A stretch of DNA of 54,789 nucleotides from Sinosporangium album (GTDB lineage: Bacteria > Actinomycetota > Actinomycetes > Streptosporangiales > Streptosporangiaceae): positions 1 through 54,789 of the forward strand of contig NZ_FNCN01000037.1 of NCBI RefSeq assembly GCF_900100605.1, read 5' to 3'. The position numbers and the translations under genes are program-made. Every line of letters starts with the position of its first letter. Positions within the stretch are counted from its first letter, which is position 1. This document shows positions 44,604 through 53,167 of the stretch, one piece after another. The notes beneath the pieces are model-generated. The model searched no databases. It had not been told where the DNA came from and saw only the letters and a program-made list of their open reading frames with translations.

Positions 44604-47600
44604 GTGGCGCCGTTCGCGGTCGCGCCGACGGCGCCGGCTCCCAGCAGTGCCTTGATGTCGCCGTAGAACGCGGGGTGCGCGGTGACGTGGAAGGGGGAGA
44701 GGGCCAGCAGTAGACACTTGGCGCTTGAGCGGTGCAGATGCACGTGTACGGGGGCCCGGCCGGGGTGGGTTGTCAGGATGTGTCGGAACTCCTGGACGAG
44801 TCGCGGGGTGAGCTGGGTTTCGTGGATCGAGATCACCACGGGCGGTTCGGCGTTAGTGGCGGAGATGTCCAGTGGTGTGATCTCCTCGCCGTAGACGCTC
44901 GTCGTCTCGTCGCGTATGTTGACGCGTCCCCGCACGGAGATCACGCGGTCTTCGGCCAGGGCTTCGCCGTACAGGGTGTAGGTCTTGGGGAAGACGAGGA
45001 CCTCGACGGCCGCGTCGTGGTCTTCGAGGGTGACGATCGCCCAGGGGCTGCCCTGCTTGGTGACCTTGCGTTGCAGGCCGGAGACGATGCCGCTGATCCG
45101 GGTGGCCGCGTCCTGCCGTCCGAAGGCCAGCAGGTCGGCGATGGTGGTGTCGCGGTTGGCGTTCAGGACGTGTTCGGCGCCGTCGAGCGGATGGCTGGAG
45201 ACGTACAGACCGAGCATTTCGCGTTCGAAGGCGAGCAGGGTGGCCTTCTCCCACTCTCCCTTGGGGATCGCGATCGAGAAGGTTTCGCTCTGGCCCGGTT
45301 CACCGAACAGCGAGTCCTGCCCGTGGGCCTCGTTGCGTTTGACGTCGATGACCGCATCCACGGCCTGCTCGTGGATCGAGACCAGGGCCTTGCGGTGATG
45401 GCCCAGGCTGTCGAACGCGCCGGCTTTGGCCAACGACTCGATGACGCGCTTGTTGCAGACGGCGGAGGGGACCTTGCCGAGGAAGTCGTTGAAATCGGTG
45501 TAGGGGCCTTTGGCCTGCCGGGCGGTGACGATCGCGTCCACGACGCCGGCTCCGACGTTGCGTACGGCGCCCAGCCCGAAGCGGATGTCGGAACCGACGG
45601 CCGCGAAATCCAACCGGCTGGCGTTGACGTCGGGCGGGAGCACGTTGATGCCCAGGCGCCGACAGTCCGACAGGTAGACGGCAATTTTGTCCTTGTCGTC
45701 CCCGACGGAGGTGAGCAGCGCGGCGAGGTACTCCTGGGGGTGGTTGGCCTTGAGGTACGCGGTCCAGTAGGAGACCAGGCCGTATCCGGCGGTATGCGAC
45801 TTGTTAAAGCCGTAGCCGCTGAAGGGGACCAGCACGTCCCAGACCGCCCTGATCGCCTCGTCGGAGAAGCCGCTGCCACGCATCCCCGTGGAGAAACGGT
45901 CCCATTCGGCGTCCAGGACTTCTTTCTTCTTCTTGCCCATGGCGCGGCGCAGCATGTCGGCCGCGCCAAGGGAGTAGCCGGCCAGGTGCTGGGCTATGGC
46001 CATGACCTGCTCCTGGAAGACGACCAGGTGGTAGGTGTCGCCCAGGATGGGTTCCAGGGCTTTCTCCAGCTCGGGGTGAATCGGTTCGATCGGCTGCCGT
46101 CCGGTTTTTCGGAGGGCGTAGTTGGTGTGGGCGTTCATCTCCATCGGGCCGGGGCGGTACAGCGCGTTCACCGCGGCGATGTCGGTGAACGTGGTGGGCT
46201 GCATGAGTTTCAGCAGGACGCGCATACCGCCGCTGTCCAGTTGGAAGACCCCGAGGGTGTCGCCGCGCGCCAGCAGTTCGTAGGTCGTGGCGTCGTCGAG
46301 CGGGACGTCGAGGATGTCGATGTCGAGGCTTTTGTTGGCGCGGATGTTGGCGATCGCGTCGCCGATGACGGTGAGGTTGCGCAGGCCGAGGAAGTCCATT
46401 TTCAGCAGGCCCATGTCTTCGGCCTGGGTGAAGGGGAAACCGGTGATGACCGGGCCGTCGACCTTGGGCTTGACCAGGGGGATCACGTCGATGAGGCTGT
46501 CGCTGGACAGGATCACGCCCGCGGCGTGGATGCCGGTGCCGCGGGTGAGGCCTTCGATGCCGACGGCGGTGTCGATGACCAGTTTGACGTCGGGCTCCTG
46601 CTCGTACATCGTCCGCAGCTCGGCCGCCTCGCCGTGGCGGGGGTGGCCGGTGTCGTGGATGGCGGCCAGGGGGATCTCCTTGCCGCCTGCCGCGGCCGGG
46701 AAGGCTTTGGTGATGCGGTCGCCCAGCGCGTACGGCAGGCCCAGCACGCGGCAGGAGTCCTTGACGGCGGCCTTGGCTTTGATGGTGCCGAAGGTGACGA
46801 TCTGGCAGACTCGGTCGTCGCCGTACTTGCGGGTGACGTAGTCGATCACCTCGTCGCGGCGCCGGTCGTCGAAGTCGAGATCCACGTCGGGCATCGTGAT
46901 GCGCTCGGGGTTGAGGAAGCGTTCGAAGATCAGCTTGTGCTCGATCGGGTCGAGCTGGGTGATGCCCGTGCAGTAGGCGACCATGGAGCCGGTGGCGGAG
47001 CCGCGGCCTGGGCCGAGGCCGATGCCGCTGTCGCGGGCATAGCGGCAGATGTCGGCGACCACGAGGAAGTAACCGGGGAAGCCCATGCTGTCGATGACCG
47101 ACAATTCATAGTCGATGCGGTCGAGCACCTCCTGTGATGGGTGGCCGCCGTAGCGGTGGCGTGCGCCCGCGAGGGCCTCTTTCCGGAGCCAGCTTGACTC
47201 GCTCTCGCCTTCGGGGACGGGAAAGCGCGGCGTCAGGTCCCGGTGGGCGAACACCTCCCCGTAGTCATCGATCCGTTCGGCGATCAGCAGGGTGTTGTCG
47301 CAGGCGTCGGGCACCTCGGCGTCCCACAGGGCGCGCATTTCGCTGGCGGACTTGATGTAGTAGCCGCTGCCGCTGAACCGGAAGCGGTCGGCGTCGGCAA
47401 GCCGCTTGCCGGTTCCGACGCACAGCAACGCGTCATGTGCTCCGGCCTGGTTCTCGGTGACGTAGTGGGAGTCATTGGTGGCCAGGGGAGGCAGACGGAG
47501 CTCCTTGCCCAGTTTGAGAAGCTCGCCGCGGACCCGGCGTTCGATGGCGAGGCCGTGGTCCATAAGCTCGAGAAAGTAGTTGTCCGGGCCGAAGATGTCG

Positions 47601-48157
47601 CGGTAGCGGGCGGCGGCCTCGACGGCTTTGCCGTACTGGCCGAGCCGCAGCCTGGTCTGCACCTCGCCGGAGGGGCAGCCGGTCGTGGCGATGATGCCTT
47701 TGCCGTACTCGGCGAGCAGTTTATCATCCATGCGCGGATATTTCTGGACGTGTCCTTCGAGCCAGGCCCGGGACTGCAACCGGAACAGGTTCCGCAAGCC
47801 GTCGGCGTCGGACGCCCACATCGTCATGTGCGTGTACAAGCCGCGCCCGGAGACGTCGCCGCCCTCTCCGGTGTCATCGTTGGAACGGCGTAGCGCCAGG
47901 TCGTCGCTGTAGTACACCGGCTTCCGGTGGTGGCGCGAAGCCGGGGCGACATAGCTCTCCATGCCGATGATCGGCTTGATTCCCGCCTTGCGCGCCTTCT
48001 GGTAGAACTCATACGCCCCGTGCACATTGCCGTGGTCGCTCATCGCCACGGCCGGCATGCCCTGCCGGGCCACCTCGTCCATCAGCAGGCCCACCTTGGC
48101 GGCGCCATCGAGCATGCTGTACTCCGTGTGCACATGGAGGTGTACGAAGGACCCCAC
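44600..48157 (-). CDS. dnaE: DNA polymerase III alpha subunit
   Basis: The 1185-residue C-family polymerase has an N-terminal PHP domain (HLHVHTEYSMLDGA, MSDHGNVHGAYEFY), the catalytic palm with GPGRGSATGSMVAYC and DVDLDFDDRRRDEVIDY (Asp near 425), HAAGVILSS, the beta-binding and tandem HhH region, and a C-terminal OB fold. Length fits DnaE1 type rather than the shorter ImuB-linked DnaE2. GTG 48157 follows CAGGAGGAG and fits the family N-terminus; the open frame runs further. No imuA/imuB genes are adjacent. It may be an extra DnaE copy; whether it is the replicative one needs the rest of the genome. Confidence 0.95.
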   Translation of the reverse strand: MGSFVHLHVHTEYSMLDGAAKVGLLMDEVARQGMPAVAMSDHGNVHGAYEFYQKARKAGIKPIIGMESYVAPASRHHRKPVYYSDDLALRRSNDDTGEGGDVSGRGLYTHMTMWASDADGLRNLFRLQSRAWLEGHVQKYPRMDDKLLAEYGKGIIATTGCPSGEVQTRLRLGQYGKAVEAAARYRDIFGPDNYFLELMDHGLAIERRVRGELLKLGKELRLPPLATNDSHYVTENQAGAHDALLCVGTGKRLADADRFRFSGSGYYIKSASEMRALWDAEVPDACDNTLLIAERIDDYGEVFAHRDLTPRFPVPEGESESSWLRKEALAGARHRYGGHPSQEVLDRIDYELSVIDSMGFPGYFLVVADICRYARDSGIGLGPGRGSATGSMVAYCTGITQLDPIEHKLIFERFLNPERITMPDVDLDFDDRRRDEVIDYVTRKYGDDRVCQIVTFGTIKAKAAVKDSCRVLGLPYALGDRITKAFPAAAGGKEIPLAAIHDTGHPRHGEAAELRTMYEQEPDVKLVIDTAVGIEGLTRGTGIHAAGVILSSDSLIDVIPLVKPKVDGPVITGFPFTQAEDMGLLKMDFLGLRNLTVIGDAIANIRANKSLDIDILDVPLDDATTYELLARGDTLGVFQLDSGGMRVLLKLMQPTTFTDIAAVNALYRPGPMEMNAHTNYALRKTGRQPIEPIHPELEKALEPILGDTYHLVVFQEQVMAIAQHLAGYSLGAADMLRRAMGKKKKEVLDAEWDRFSTGMRGSGFSDEAIRAVWDVLVPFSGYGFNKSHTAGYGLVSYWTAYLKANHPQEYLAALLTSVGDDKDKIAVYLSDCRRLGINVLPPDVNASRLDFAAVGSDIRFGLGAVRNVGAGVVDAIVTARQAKGPYTDFNDFLGKVPSAVCNKRVIESLAKAGAFDSLGHHRKALVSIHEQAVDAVIDVKRNEAHGQDSLFGEPGQSETFSIAIPKGEWEKATLLAFEREMLGLYVSSHPLDGAEHVLNANRDTTIADLLAFGRQDAATRISGIVSGLQRKVTKQGSPWAIVTLEDHDAAVEVLVFPKTYTLYGEALAEDRVISVRGRVNIRDETTSVYGEEITPLDISATNAEPPVVISIHETQLTPRLVQEFRHILTTHPGRAPVHVHLHRSSAKCLLLALSPFHVTAHPAFYGDIKALLGAGAVGATANGAT

Positions 48158-48253
48158 CCGTGACCACTCCTCCTGGTTGTAAGCTCGTTCGCGATCCGCA
48201 GCATTCGACCCGAGGGCAGACAGAGTTGTCCAACAATCGACACGCCGACACCT

Positions 48254-48270
48254 CACAACCATCGGTTGTG
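48254..48270. promoter_or_regulatory. Palindrome at the LysR gene start
   Basis: CACAACC-ATC-GGTTGTG is a perfect 7-base inverted repeat spanning the proposed GTG start at 48268. A related TTGTCCAACAA motif lies about 25 bases upstream. It could be the regulator's own site. Confidence 0.45.
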
Positions 48271-49239
48271 CATGGAGGTACGGCAGAGCTGGATCTCGGC
48301 GCGGTCCGCGCCTTCGTCGCCATCGCCGAGGACCACTCCTTCAGCGAGGCCGCGGCACGGCTCGGGATCAGCCAGCAGGCCGTCTCCAAGCGGATCGCGA
48401 AGCTGGAGTCGGATCTCGGCCTGAGGCTGTTCCACCGCTCGCGCGCCGGAACCGGCCTCACCGAGGACGGCAGTGCCTTCCTGGCCCACGCGCGCGCCCT
48501 CGTCGGCATCGCCGACCGGGCGCTCGACGCGCTGCGCGTGCGGCGCCGTACGCTCCGGATCGACGTGCTCGACACCCGGCTGGCCACCATCGAATTGGTC
48601 CGCGCGTTCCACCGGGCCCTCACGAACGCCGACATCGAGGACGCCGACATCGAGATCGTCACCTCGGACGGGCTGAGAACGGCGCCTGGCGCCCTTCTGC
48701 GTGGATCCGCTGACGCGGCCTTCGCCCGCGTCAGCGGCGCGCTGGAGGAGGGGCTCGTGAGCACACCCGCCCACCTGGAGCCGGTGCACCTGCTCGTCGG
48801 CCGAGACCATCCGCTCGCCGACCGTCAGGTGGTGAAGACGGGAGAGCTCGCCGGGGCGACCGTATGGATGCCCGGCAACGCGGCGGGCAGCGAATGGGCC
48901 GACTACTACCGTTTCCTCAGCGCCGAGTTCGGCATCCGGATCGACACGGCAGGGCCGAACTTCGGCTACGAACACATGGCGCAGCAGGTCGCCTCCGGCG
49001 AACGGATGAGTTTCGCGGGCATGGACACGCAGTTGCCCTGGCAGCCCGGCGTCACCCGGATCCCGCTCGTCGACCCCGTGCCCGTCTACCCTTGGTCGCT
49101 GCTGCGCCACCGGCAGAACCGGCACCCGGCGCTGGAGCTGTTCGTGGAACACATCGCCGCCGGCTACCAGCCGTATGATCCGCGCCGCCAATGGCTTCCC
49201 GACCCCGACCGCGCGGCCTTCAGCACCACCAGGACGTGA
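48268..49239 (+). CDS. LysR-family transcriptional regulator
   Basis: The N-terminal winged helix is clear: LDLGAVRAFVAIAEDHSFSEAAARLGISQQAVSKRIAKLE in outline. The rest is the two-lobed periplasmic-binding-like effector domain (LRIDVLDTRLATIELVRAFH, HLLVGRDHPLADRQ, NFGYEHMAQQVASGERMSF). GTG 48268 (323 residues) is chosen because the upstream frame is not conserved-looking; no clear ribosome site is seen, so translation may be leaderless. It diverges from dnaE. Confidence 0.9.
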   Translation: MHGGTAELDLGAVRAFVAIAEDHSFSEAAARLGISQQAVSKRIAKLESDLGLRLFHRSRAGTGLTEDGSAFLAHARALVGIADRALDALRVRRRTLRIDVLDTRLATIELVRAFHRALTNADIEDADIEIVTSDGLRTAPGALLRGSADAAFARVSGALEEGLVSTPAHLEPVHLLVGRDHPLADRQVVKTGELAGATVWMPGNAAGSEWADYYRFLSAEFGIRIDTAGPNFGYEHMAQQVASGERMSFAGMDTQLPWQPGVTRIPLVDPVPVYPWSLLRHRQNRHPALELFVEHIAAGYQPYDPRRQWLPDPDRAAFSTTRT

Positions 49240-49682
49240 CCGGGCGCAGGCGGACGTTGCTGCGGATGCCGCTGCGGACGTCACGGTGTCGCGGGTTCGG
49301 CCTCCCGCCGCCGGTTGAGCGGGAAGCCCGCACCGGCGGCGGTGAGGAACATCCACAATCCGGTGGCGTCCAACACCAAGGGCATGGTGCCCCCCCTCAT
49401 GGTGCAACTGGTCGCCGGGTGCCCCGTCAGGAAACGCGGCCTGGCCACTCGCGCATCCGATGATCGCCGTCCAGCTCATGGCCGGCCGCGCTGCTGGTGA
49501 TCTTCGTCCCGCTGTCGCTCCGCGCCTACACGCAGGGGGCGGTGAGACAGGATCGGCGCTCGCCCGCTGACCGGCCGTTAAGCCCCGGAACCGCAGACGT
49601 CCGGCCGCCCCGAGGGTGTACACGCTCGACGCGACCTCTACCTGCGGCGTTGGCGCGACATGCGGTGGAAGACTTCGTCATC
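49240..49682. other. Intergenic region with possible ABC-2 permease 3' remnant
   Basis: Between 49435 and 49560 the plus strand reads AWPLAHPMIAVQLM and, one frame on, WPAALLVIFVPLSLRAYTQGA, which resembles the last helix and tail of DrrB-type permeases. No start or upstream body remains. On the minus strand 49285-49387 an opposite short frame ends LNRRREAEPATP and looks like the tail of another membrane protein. Both are weak. Confidence 0.35.
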
Positions 49683-50669
49683 ATGCGTGCAGCCTTCATC
49701 AAGACCCTCGGTCCGCCGGAGAACATCCGGTACGGCGAGTTGCCCACTCCGGAGCCGGGGCCGACCGATGTCCTGGTCGATGTCACCGCCGTCGCGGTCA
49801 ACTCGGTGGACACTTTCGTGCGTTCCGGCTTTTTCCGCACACCAGTTGTGTTTCCGTTCGTGGTCGGCCGCGATCTGGTCGGTACGGTGGCCGCGACCGG
49901 GCCGGGCGCGGTCGGGTTCGCGGTCGGTGACGCCGTCTGGTCCAACAGCCTCGGGCACGGAGGTCGCCAGGGTGCCGCCGCCGAACGGGTCGTGGTCGCG
50001 GCCGACCGCCTCTACCACCTTCCTCTCGGTGCGGACCCGGTTCGCGCGGTCGCCGTCGCCCATCCGGCCGCCACCGCCTACCTGGCCCTGTTCACGCACG
50101 GCGGACTCCGGGCGGGGGAGACCGTCCTGGTGCTCGGCGGCGCGGGAAACGTCGGCAGCGCGCTCATCACCATGGCCTGGGAGGCCGGCGCCCGGGTGAT
50201 CGCCGTCGCCGCCGACCGAGACGCCGACCACTGCCGCGCTCTCGGGGCGAGCGACGTCATCGACTACCGGGAGCCCGGCCTCGTCGAGCACATCAGGAAC
50301 GCCTCCCCGCGTGGCGTCGACCTGCATCTCGACACGTCCGGACGGAACGACCTCGCCGCGGCCGTCGAGTTGTGCGCGCCGCGCGGCCGGATCGTTGTGC
50401 TCTCCGGCGCCCGTTCGCGCCCGGTGTTCCCAGTGGGGGCGTTCTACATGAAGGACTGCTCGATCAACGGGTTCGTCATCTCCCACGCGACCGTCGCCGA
50501 ACTCGCCGAGGCCGCTGCGGCGGTCAACCGGCTTCTGGCGGCGGGCCGACTGGGCCCCCGCCAGGTCGAGGCGTATCCGCTGAGCGCCACCGCCGCCCTC
50601 CACCGCAACATGGAAGACGGGGAACTCCACGGTAGACGAGCGGTCCTGCGCCCGGATCTCGACACCTGA
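49683..50669 (+). CDS. Zinc-independent MDR alcohol dehydrogenase / NADPH:quinone reductase
   Basis: The 328-residue MDR enzyme has an N-terminal GroES-like domain (MRAAFIKTLGPPENIRYGELP, FPFVVGRDLVGTVAATGPGAVGFAVGDAVW in outline) and a Rossmann domain with VLVLGGAGNVGSALITMA, AADRDADHCRALGASDVIDY. No structural-zinc cysteines are present, as in quinone reductases. ATG 49683 is the first Met of the conserved part; the open frame runs further upstream. Context gives no partner. Confidence 0.92.
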   Translation: MRAAFIKTLGPPENIRYGELPTPEPGPTDVLVDVTAVAVNSVDTFVRSGFFRTPVVFPFVVGRDLVGTVAATGPGAVGFAVGDAVWSNSLGHGGRQGAAAERVVVAADRLYHLPLGADPVRAVAVAHPAATAYLALFTHGGLRAGETVLVLGGAGNVGSALITMAWEAGARVIAVAADRDADHCRALGASDVIDYREPGLVEHIRNASPRGVDLHLDTSGRNDLAAAVELCAPRGRIVVLSGARSRPVFPVGAFYMKDCSINGFVISHATVAELAEAAAAVNRLLAAGRLGPRQVEAYPLSATAALHRNMEDGELHGRRAVLRPDLDT

Positions 50670-50703
50670 CCATCCCTCGTGCCATGCGCAGAGGCGTGCC
50701 GCC

Positions 50704-51260
50704 TCAGGCCGGGCCGGGCTTCGCGGCGACGCTGAGGAACTGGCGCAGCAGACGGCCCGCATCGGCCGCGGTGACCTCGCCAGGGGTGTTGACGATCTGC
50801 GAGGCGAGGCCGTCCACGAAAGTGTGCAGGAGGGCCGCCCACAGCTCCACCTCGTGATCATGATGTGGGCGGAGAACGGCTTCGTTCGTCTCACGGATGG
50901 GCTCGTATCCTCGGAGCGCGGCCACGCACTGGCGGTACAGAGCGCGTTGCTCCTTCCATATGGTCGACCCGTGCTGAGGGGGATCGGCGCGTTCCCACTC
51001 GGCGACAGCGCACCACAGCACGTATTCCTCGCGCCGCACCTCGTCGATCGGCAGCAGTTCTTCCCCGATCGACGCCACCCCGTCGATCGGGGAAGGACTG
51101 ACGCGAGGCTGTGTGATGCGGGGATACACCCGCTCCTGGAGCGTTTGCACCACCACCGCGATGGCATGCCGCCGCAAGGCGTCCTGGTTGGCGAAGTAGT
51201 GCCGGAGCGACCCTGTTGACCAGCCGGTCTCCGTGGCATGCGCGACCGGGTGAGGGGGCG
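50704..51260 (-). pseudogene. TetR-family regulator lacking its 5' end
   Basis: The frame contains the second half of a TetR helix-turn-helix (VAHATETGWSTGSLRHYFANQDALRRHAI in outline) and a complete ligand domain to a normal end (FVDGLASQIVNTPGEVTAADAGRLLRQFL in outline). The first about 30 residues of the DNA-binding domain are replaced by unrelated sequence, and no start codon fits. Coding similarity breaks near 51240-51260, where a plus-strand gene tail begins. It is probably non-functional. Confidence 0.65.
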
Positions 51261-51375
51261 GTTCGAGGGTTGGGCGACGAAACTGAACTCCGGTTCGCGT
51301 GCGGCACTGCGCTGGATCGTAGGCATCGCCGGCTTCCTCGTCCTGCGCGACGCGATCACACAACTCGCCATGTGA
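51238..51375 (+). pseudogene. Possible membrane-protein 3' tail
   Basis: The plus strand reads MRDRVRGRFEGWATKLNSGS followed by a membrane-helix-like RWIVGIAGFLVLRDAITQLAM and stop. It looks like the last helix of an integral membrane protein, but the body is absent. It abuts the decapitated TetR gene, so a deletion or transposition may have joined two genes tail to head. Confidence 0.35.
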
Positions 51376-51396
51376 ACCTTGTGATCCAAGGTGTAG

Positions 51397-51431
51397 CCTA
51401 GGGATATTAGGAAGAAGCAAATATCTCTAGG
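51397..51431. promoter_or_regulatory. Operator-like inverted repeat before the TetR/hydrolase pair
   Basis: CCTAGGGATATT (51397-51408) faces AAATATCTCTAGG (51419-51431); the arms pair at 11 of 12 positions. It ends 19 bases before the ATG of the TetR gene at 51451. Position and symmetry fit repression by that TetR. Confidence 0.6.
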
Positions 51432-51450
51432 ATGAGAAAGCGGTATCCCT

Positions 51451-52065
51451 ATGGCGCGGGCCGGGTTGACGGCGGATCGAGTGACACTCGCCGGTGCCGA
51501 GCTGGCGGACGAGGTCGGGCTCGACCGCGTGACCATGTCGGCGGTGGCGCGACGACTCGGGGTGAAAGACGCCAGCCTCTATGTGCACGTGCGCAACCTG
51601 GAGGACCTGCGCGGGCGGATCGCATTGCTGGCGGCGGACGAGAAGACCATCCGCATCGCGGAGGCCACCGCCGGCCGGGCGGGCAAGGATGCGCTGGTGG
51701 CGTATGCCACCGCGTGGCGGAAGTACGCCCATGACCACCCGGGTCGATATACAGCGACCCAGATCCCGATAGAAATCGATCCCGAGCTCCTGGCCCGGGC
51801 ACTCGGGCCGTGGCGCGCGGTCGAGCTGACCTACAGCATGCTGCGTGCCTATGCGCTGGACGAACCCGACTTGACCGACGCAGTCCGGCTCATACGCAGC
51901 ACGCTCCACGGCTTCACCAGCCTTGAGGCCGCGGGCGGGTTCGCCCATGCGCGTCCAGCGGAGGACTCCTGGGTCCGCTGCCTCGACGCCCTCCACGCCC
52001 TTCTGAAGCACTGGCCCGCACACGACCCCGTACATGATGAACACGATGAAGGAGCCCCGGCTTGA
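51451..52065 (+). CDS. TetR-family regulator
   Basis: The 204-residue protein has an N-terminal helix-turn-helix (LADEVGLDRVTMSAVARRLGVKDASLYVHVRNLEDL in outline) and a C-terminal WHG-type TetR domain (ARALGPWRAVELTYSMLRAY, FTSLEAAGGFAHA). Its stop overlaps the start of the hydrolase gene (TTGA), so the two are coupled and probably both repressed through the inverted repeat upstream. Confidence 0.92.
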   Translation: MARAGLTADRVTLAGAELADEVGLDRVTMSAVARRLGVKDASLYVHVRNLEDLRGRIALLAADEKTIRIAEATAGRAGKDALVAYATAWRKYAHDHPGRYTATQIPIEIDPELLARALGPWRAVELTYSMLRAYALDEPDLTDAVRLIRSTLHGFTSLEAAGGFAHARPAEDSWVRCLDALHALLKHWPAHDPVHDEHDEGAPA

Positions 52066-52901
52066 CCAGTCCGTCTATCGGCCACCTGCGCGTCGACGGC
52101 GCCACCCTGCACTACGAGGTGCGCGGAACGGGCCCGCTCCTGCTGCTGATCCCCGGCGGCACGGGCGGCGCGGCCTCCTACGACGGCGTCGCCGACGACC
52201 TGGCCGCCGATCACACGGTCGCGGCCTACGATCCCCGCGGCCTGTCCCGCAGCCCGTTGGACGATCCGGAGGCGGAGCAGCGGGTCGCGCAGCACGCCGA
52301 TGACGCGTTCCGCCTGCTGGAGTCGCTGTCCCCAGACGCGCCCGCCCGCGTGGTCGGCTGCAGCTCGGGTGCGATCGTCGCCCTGCACCTGCTCACCACC
52401 CGTCCCGAACGGATCGAGCGCGCCGTGGCGCACGAGCCGCCGGTGGTGGAGGTGCTGCCCGACGCCGCCGAGCATCGCGCGCTGCTCGCCCGCGTCGAGG
52501 ACACCTTCCGGCGGGACGGGCTGATGCCCGCGCTGGCCGAGTTCGCGGCTGGCCTCAGGCGGCCCGGCGCCGACCCCGTCGACGTCCAGGCGGCCACCGA
52601 ACTGCCGCCGCAGGCGGCGGCGCGAGCGGAGCGGACGATGGCGGACATGCCCTACTACCTCGGGCGTATCGTGCCGAGCTTCATGGCCTACACCCCGGAC
52701 CTGGATCGCCTGGGGGCTCTGTCGGACCGGCTCGTGCTCGCCGGCGGAGCGGACTCCCACGGTGAACTGCCTTACCGGCCCGCCGCCTACCTGGCCGAGC
52801 GGTTCGGCACGGAGCTCGTCCACTTCCCCGGCGGGCATACGGGTCTCAGCACCCACCCCGCCGAGTTCGGCGAACTGCTCCGCAAGGTGCTGAGCACCTA
52901 G
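52062..52901 (+). CDS. Alpha/beta hydrolase, coupled to TetR
   Basis: The 279-residue protein has LRVDGATLHYEVRGTGPLLL, IPGGTGGAASYD, YDPRGLSRSPLD, VVGCSSGAIVALHLLTTRPE with nucleophile Ser near 102, and FPGGHTGLSTHPAEF with the catalytic His. The TTG start at 52062 overlaps the TetR stop and follows AAGGAGCCCCGGC. The substrate is presumably the inducer family sensed by the TetR protein, but neither is known. Confidence 0.92.
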   Translation: MTSPSIGHLRVDGATLHYEVRGTGPLLLLIPGGTGGAASYDGVADDLAADHTVAAYDPRGLSRSPLDDPEAEQRVAQHADDAFRLLESLSPDAPARVVGCSSGAIVALHLLTTRPERIERAVAHEPPVVEVLPDAAEHRALLARVEDTFRRDGLMPALAEFAAGLRRPGADPVDVQAATELPPQAAARAERTMADMPYYLGRIVPSFMAYTPDLDRLGALSDRLVLAGGADSHGELPYRPAAYLAERFGTELVHFPGGHTGLSTHPAEFGELLRKVLST

Positions 52902-53021
52902 CCTTCCCGCTGAAGCACGCCGGCCTCGCCTGTCTGGGGGCGGCGATGGGTTCGGAATCCGCCTTCTCAACCTTCGACTTGGCTCGCGTCAAGGACAAGA
53001 GTGGAAGGTGGAGCCCAAGGT

Positions 53022-53136
53022 GGTCTACTCTGACCGGAGCGAGGGGAGTACTTCACAAGCGCAGGCCCGGTCAATACGAACGCGATGTGGCGTTCCCGGG
53101 CGGCCGCCCACCATGACTGCGTGGGTGAAGGAGACC
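53022..53136 (+). ncRNA. yybP-ykoY manganese riboswitch
   Basis: The 5' leader of the TerC gene contains the conserved yybP-ykoY loops: GAGGGGAGTAC (about 53041-53051) and GGTCAATACGAAC (about 53068-53080), and ends with GAAGGAGACC. Closing helix P1 is GGTCT (53022-53026) with AGACC (53132-53136). This RNA family senses Mn2+ and is typically found before TerC/Alx and P-type ATPase genes. The leader is about 145 bases long in total. Confidence 0.82.
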
Positions 53137-53160
53137 TCGAACGACCTAACCCGTTCGAGG
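53135..53160 (+). promoter_or_regulatory. Shine-Dalgarno-masking hairpin, riboswitch expression platform
   Basis: CCTCGAAC (53135-53142) pairs perfectly with GTTCGAGG (53153-53160). The second arm runs into the ribosome site GAGGAG (53157-53162), 5 bases before ATG 53168. The first arm shares its CC with the 3' strand of riboswitch helix P1, so the two helices exclude each other. Confidence 0.65.
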
Positions 53161-53167
53161 AGACTTC

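Noticed and set aside
44732-47137. 801-codon open frame on the plus strand
   Set aside because: Antisense to dnaE, with the same shadow composition and no recognisable motif.
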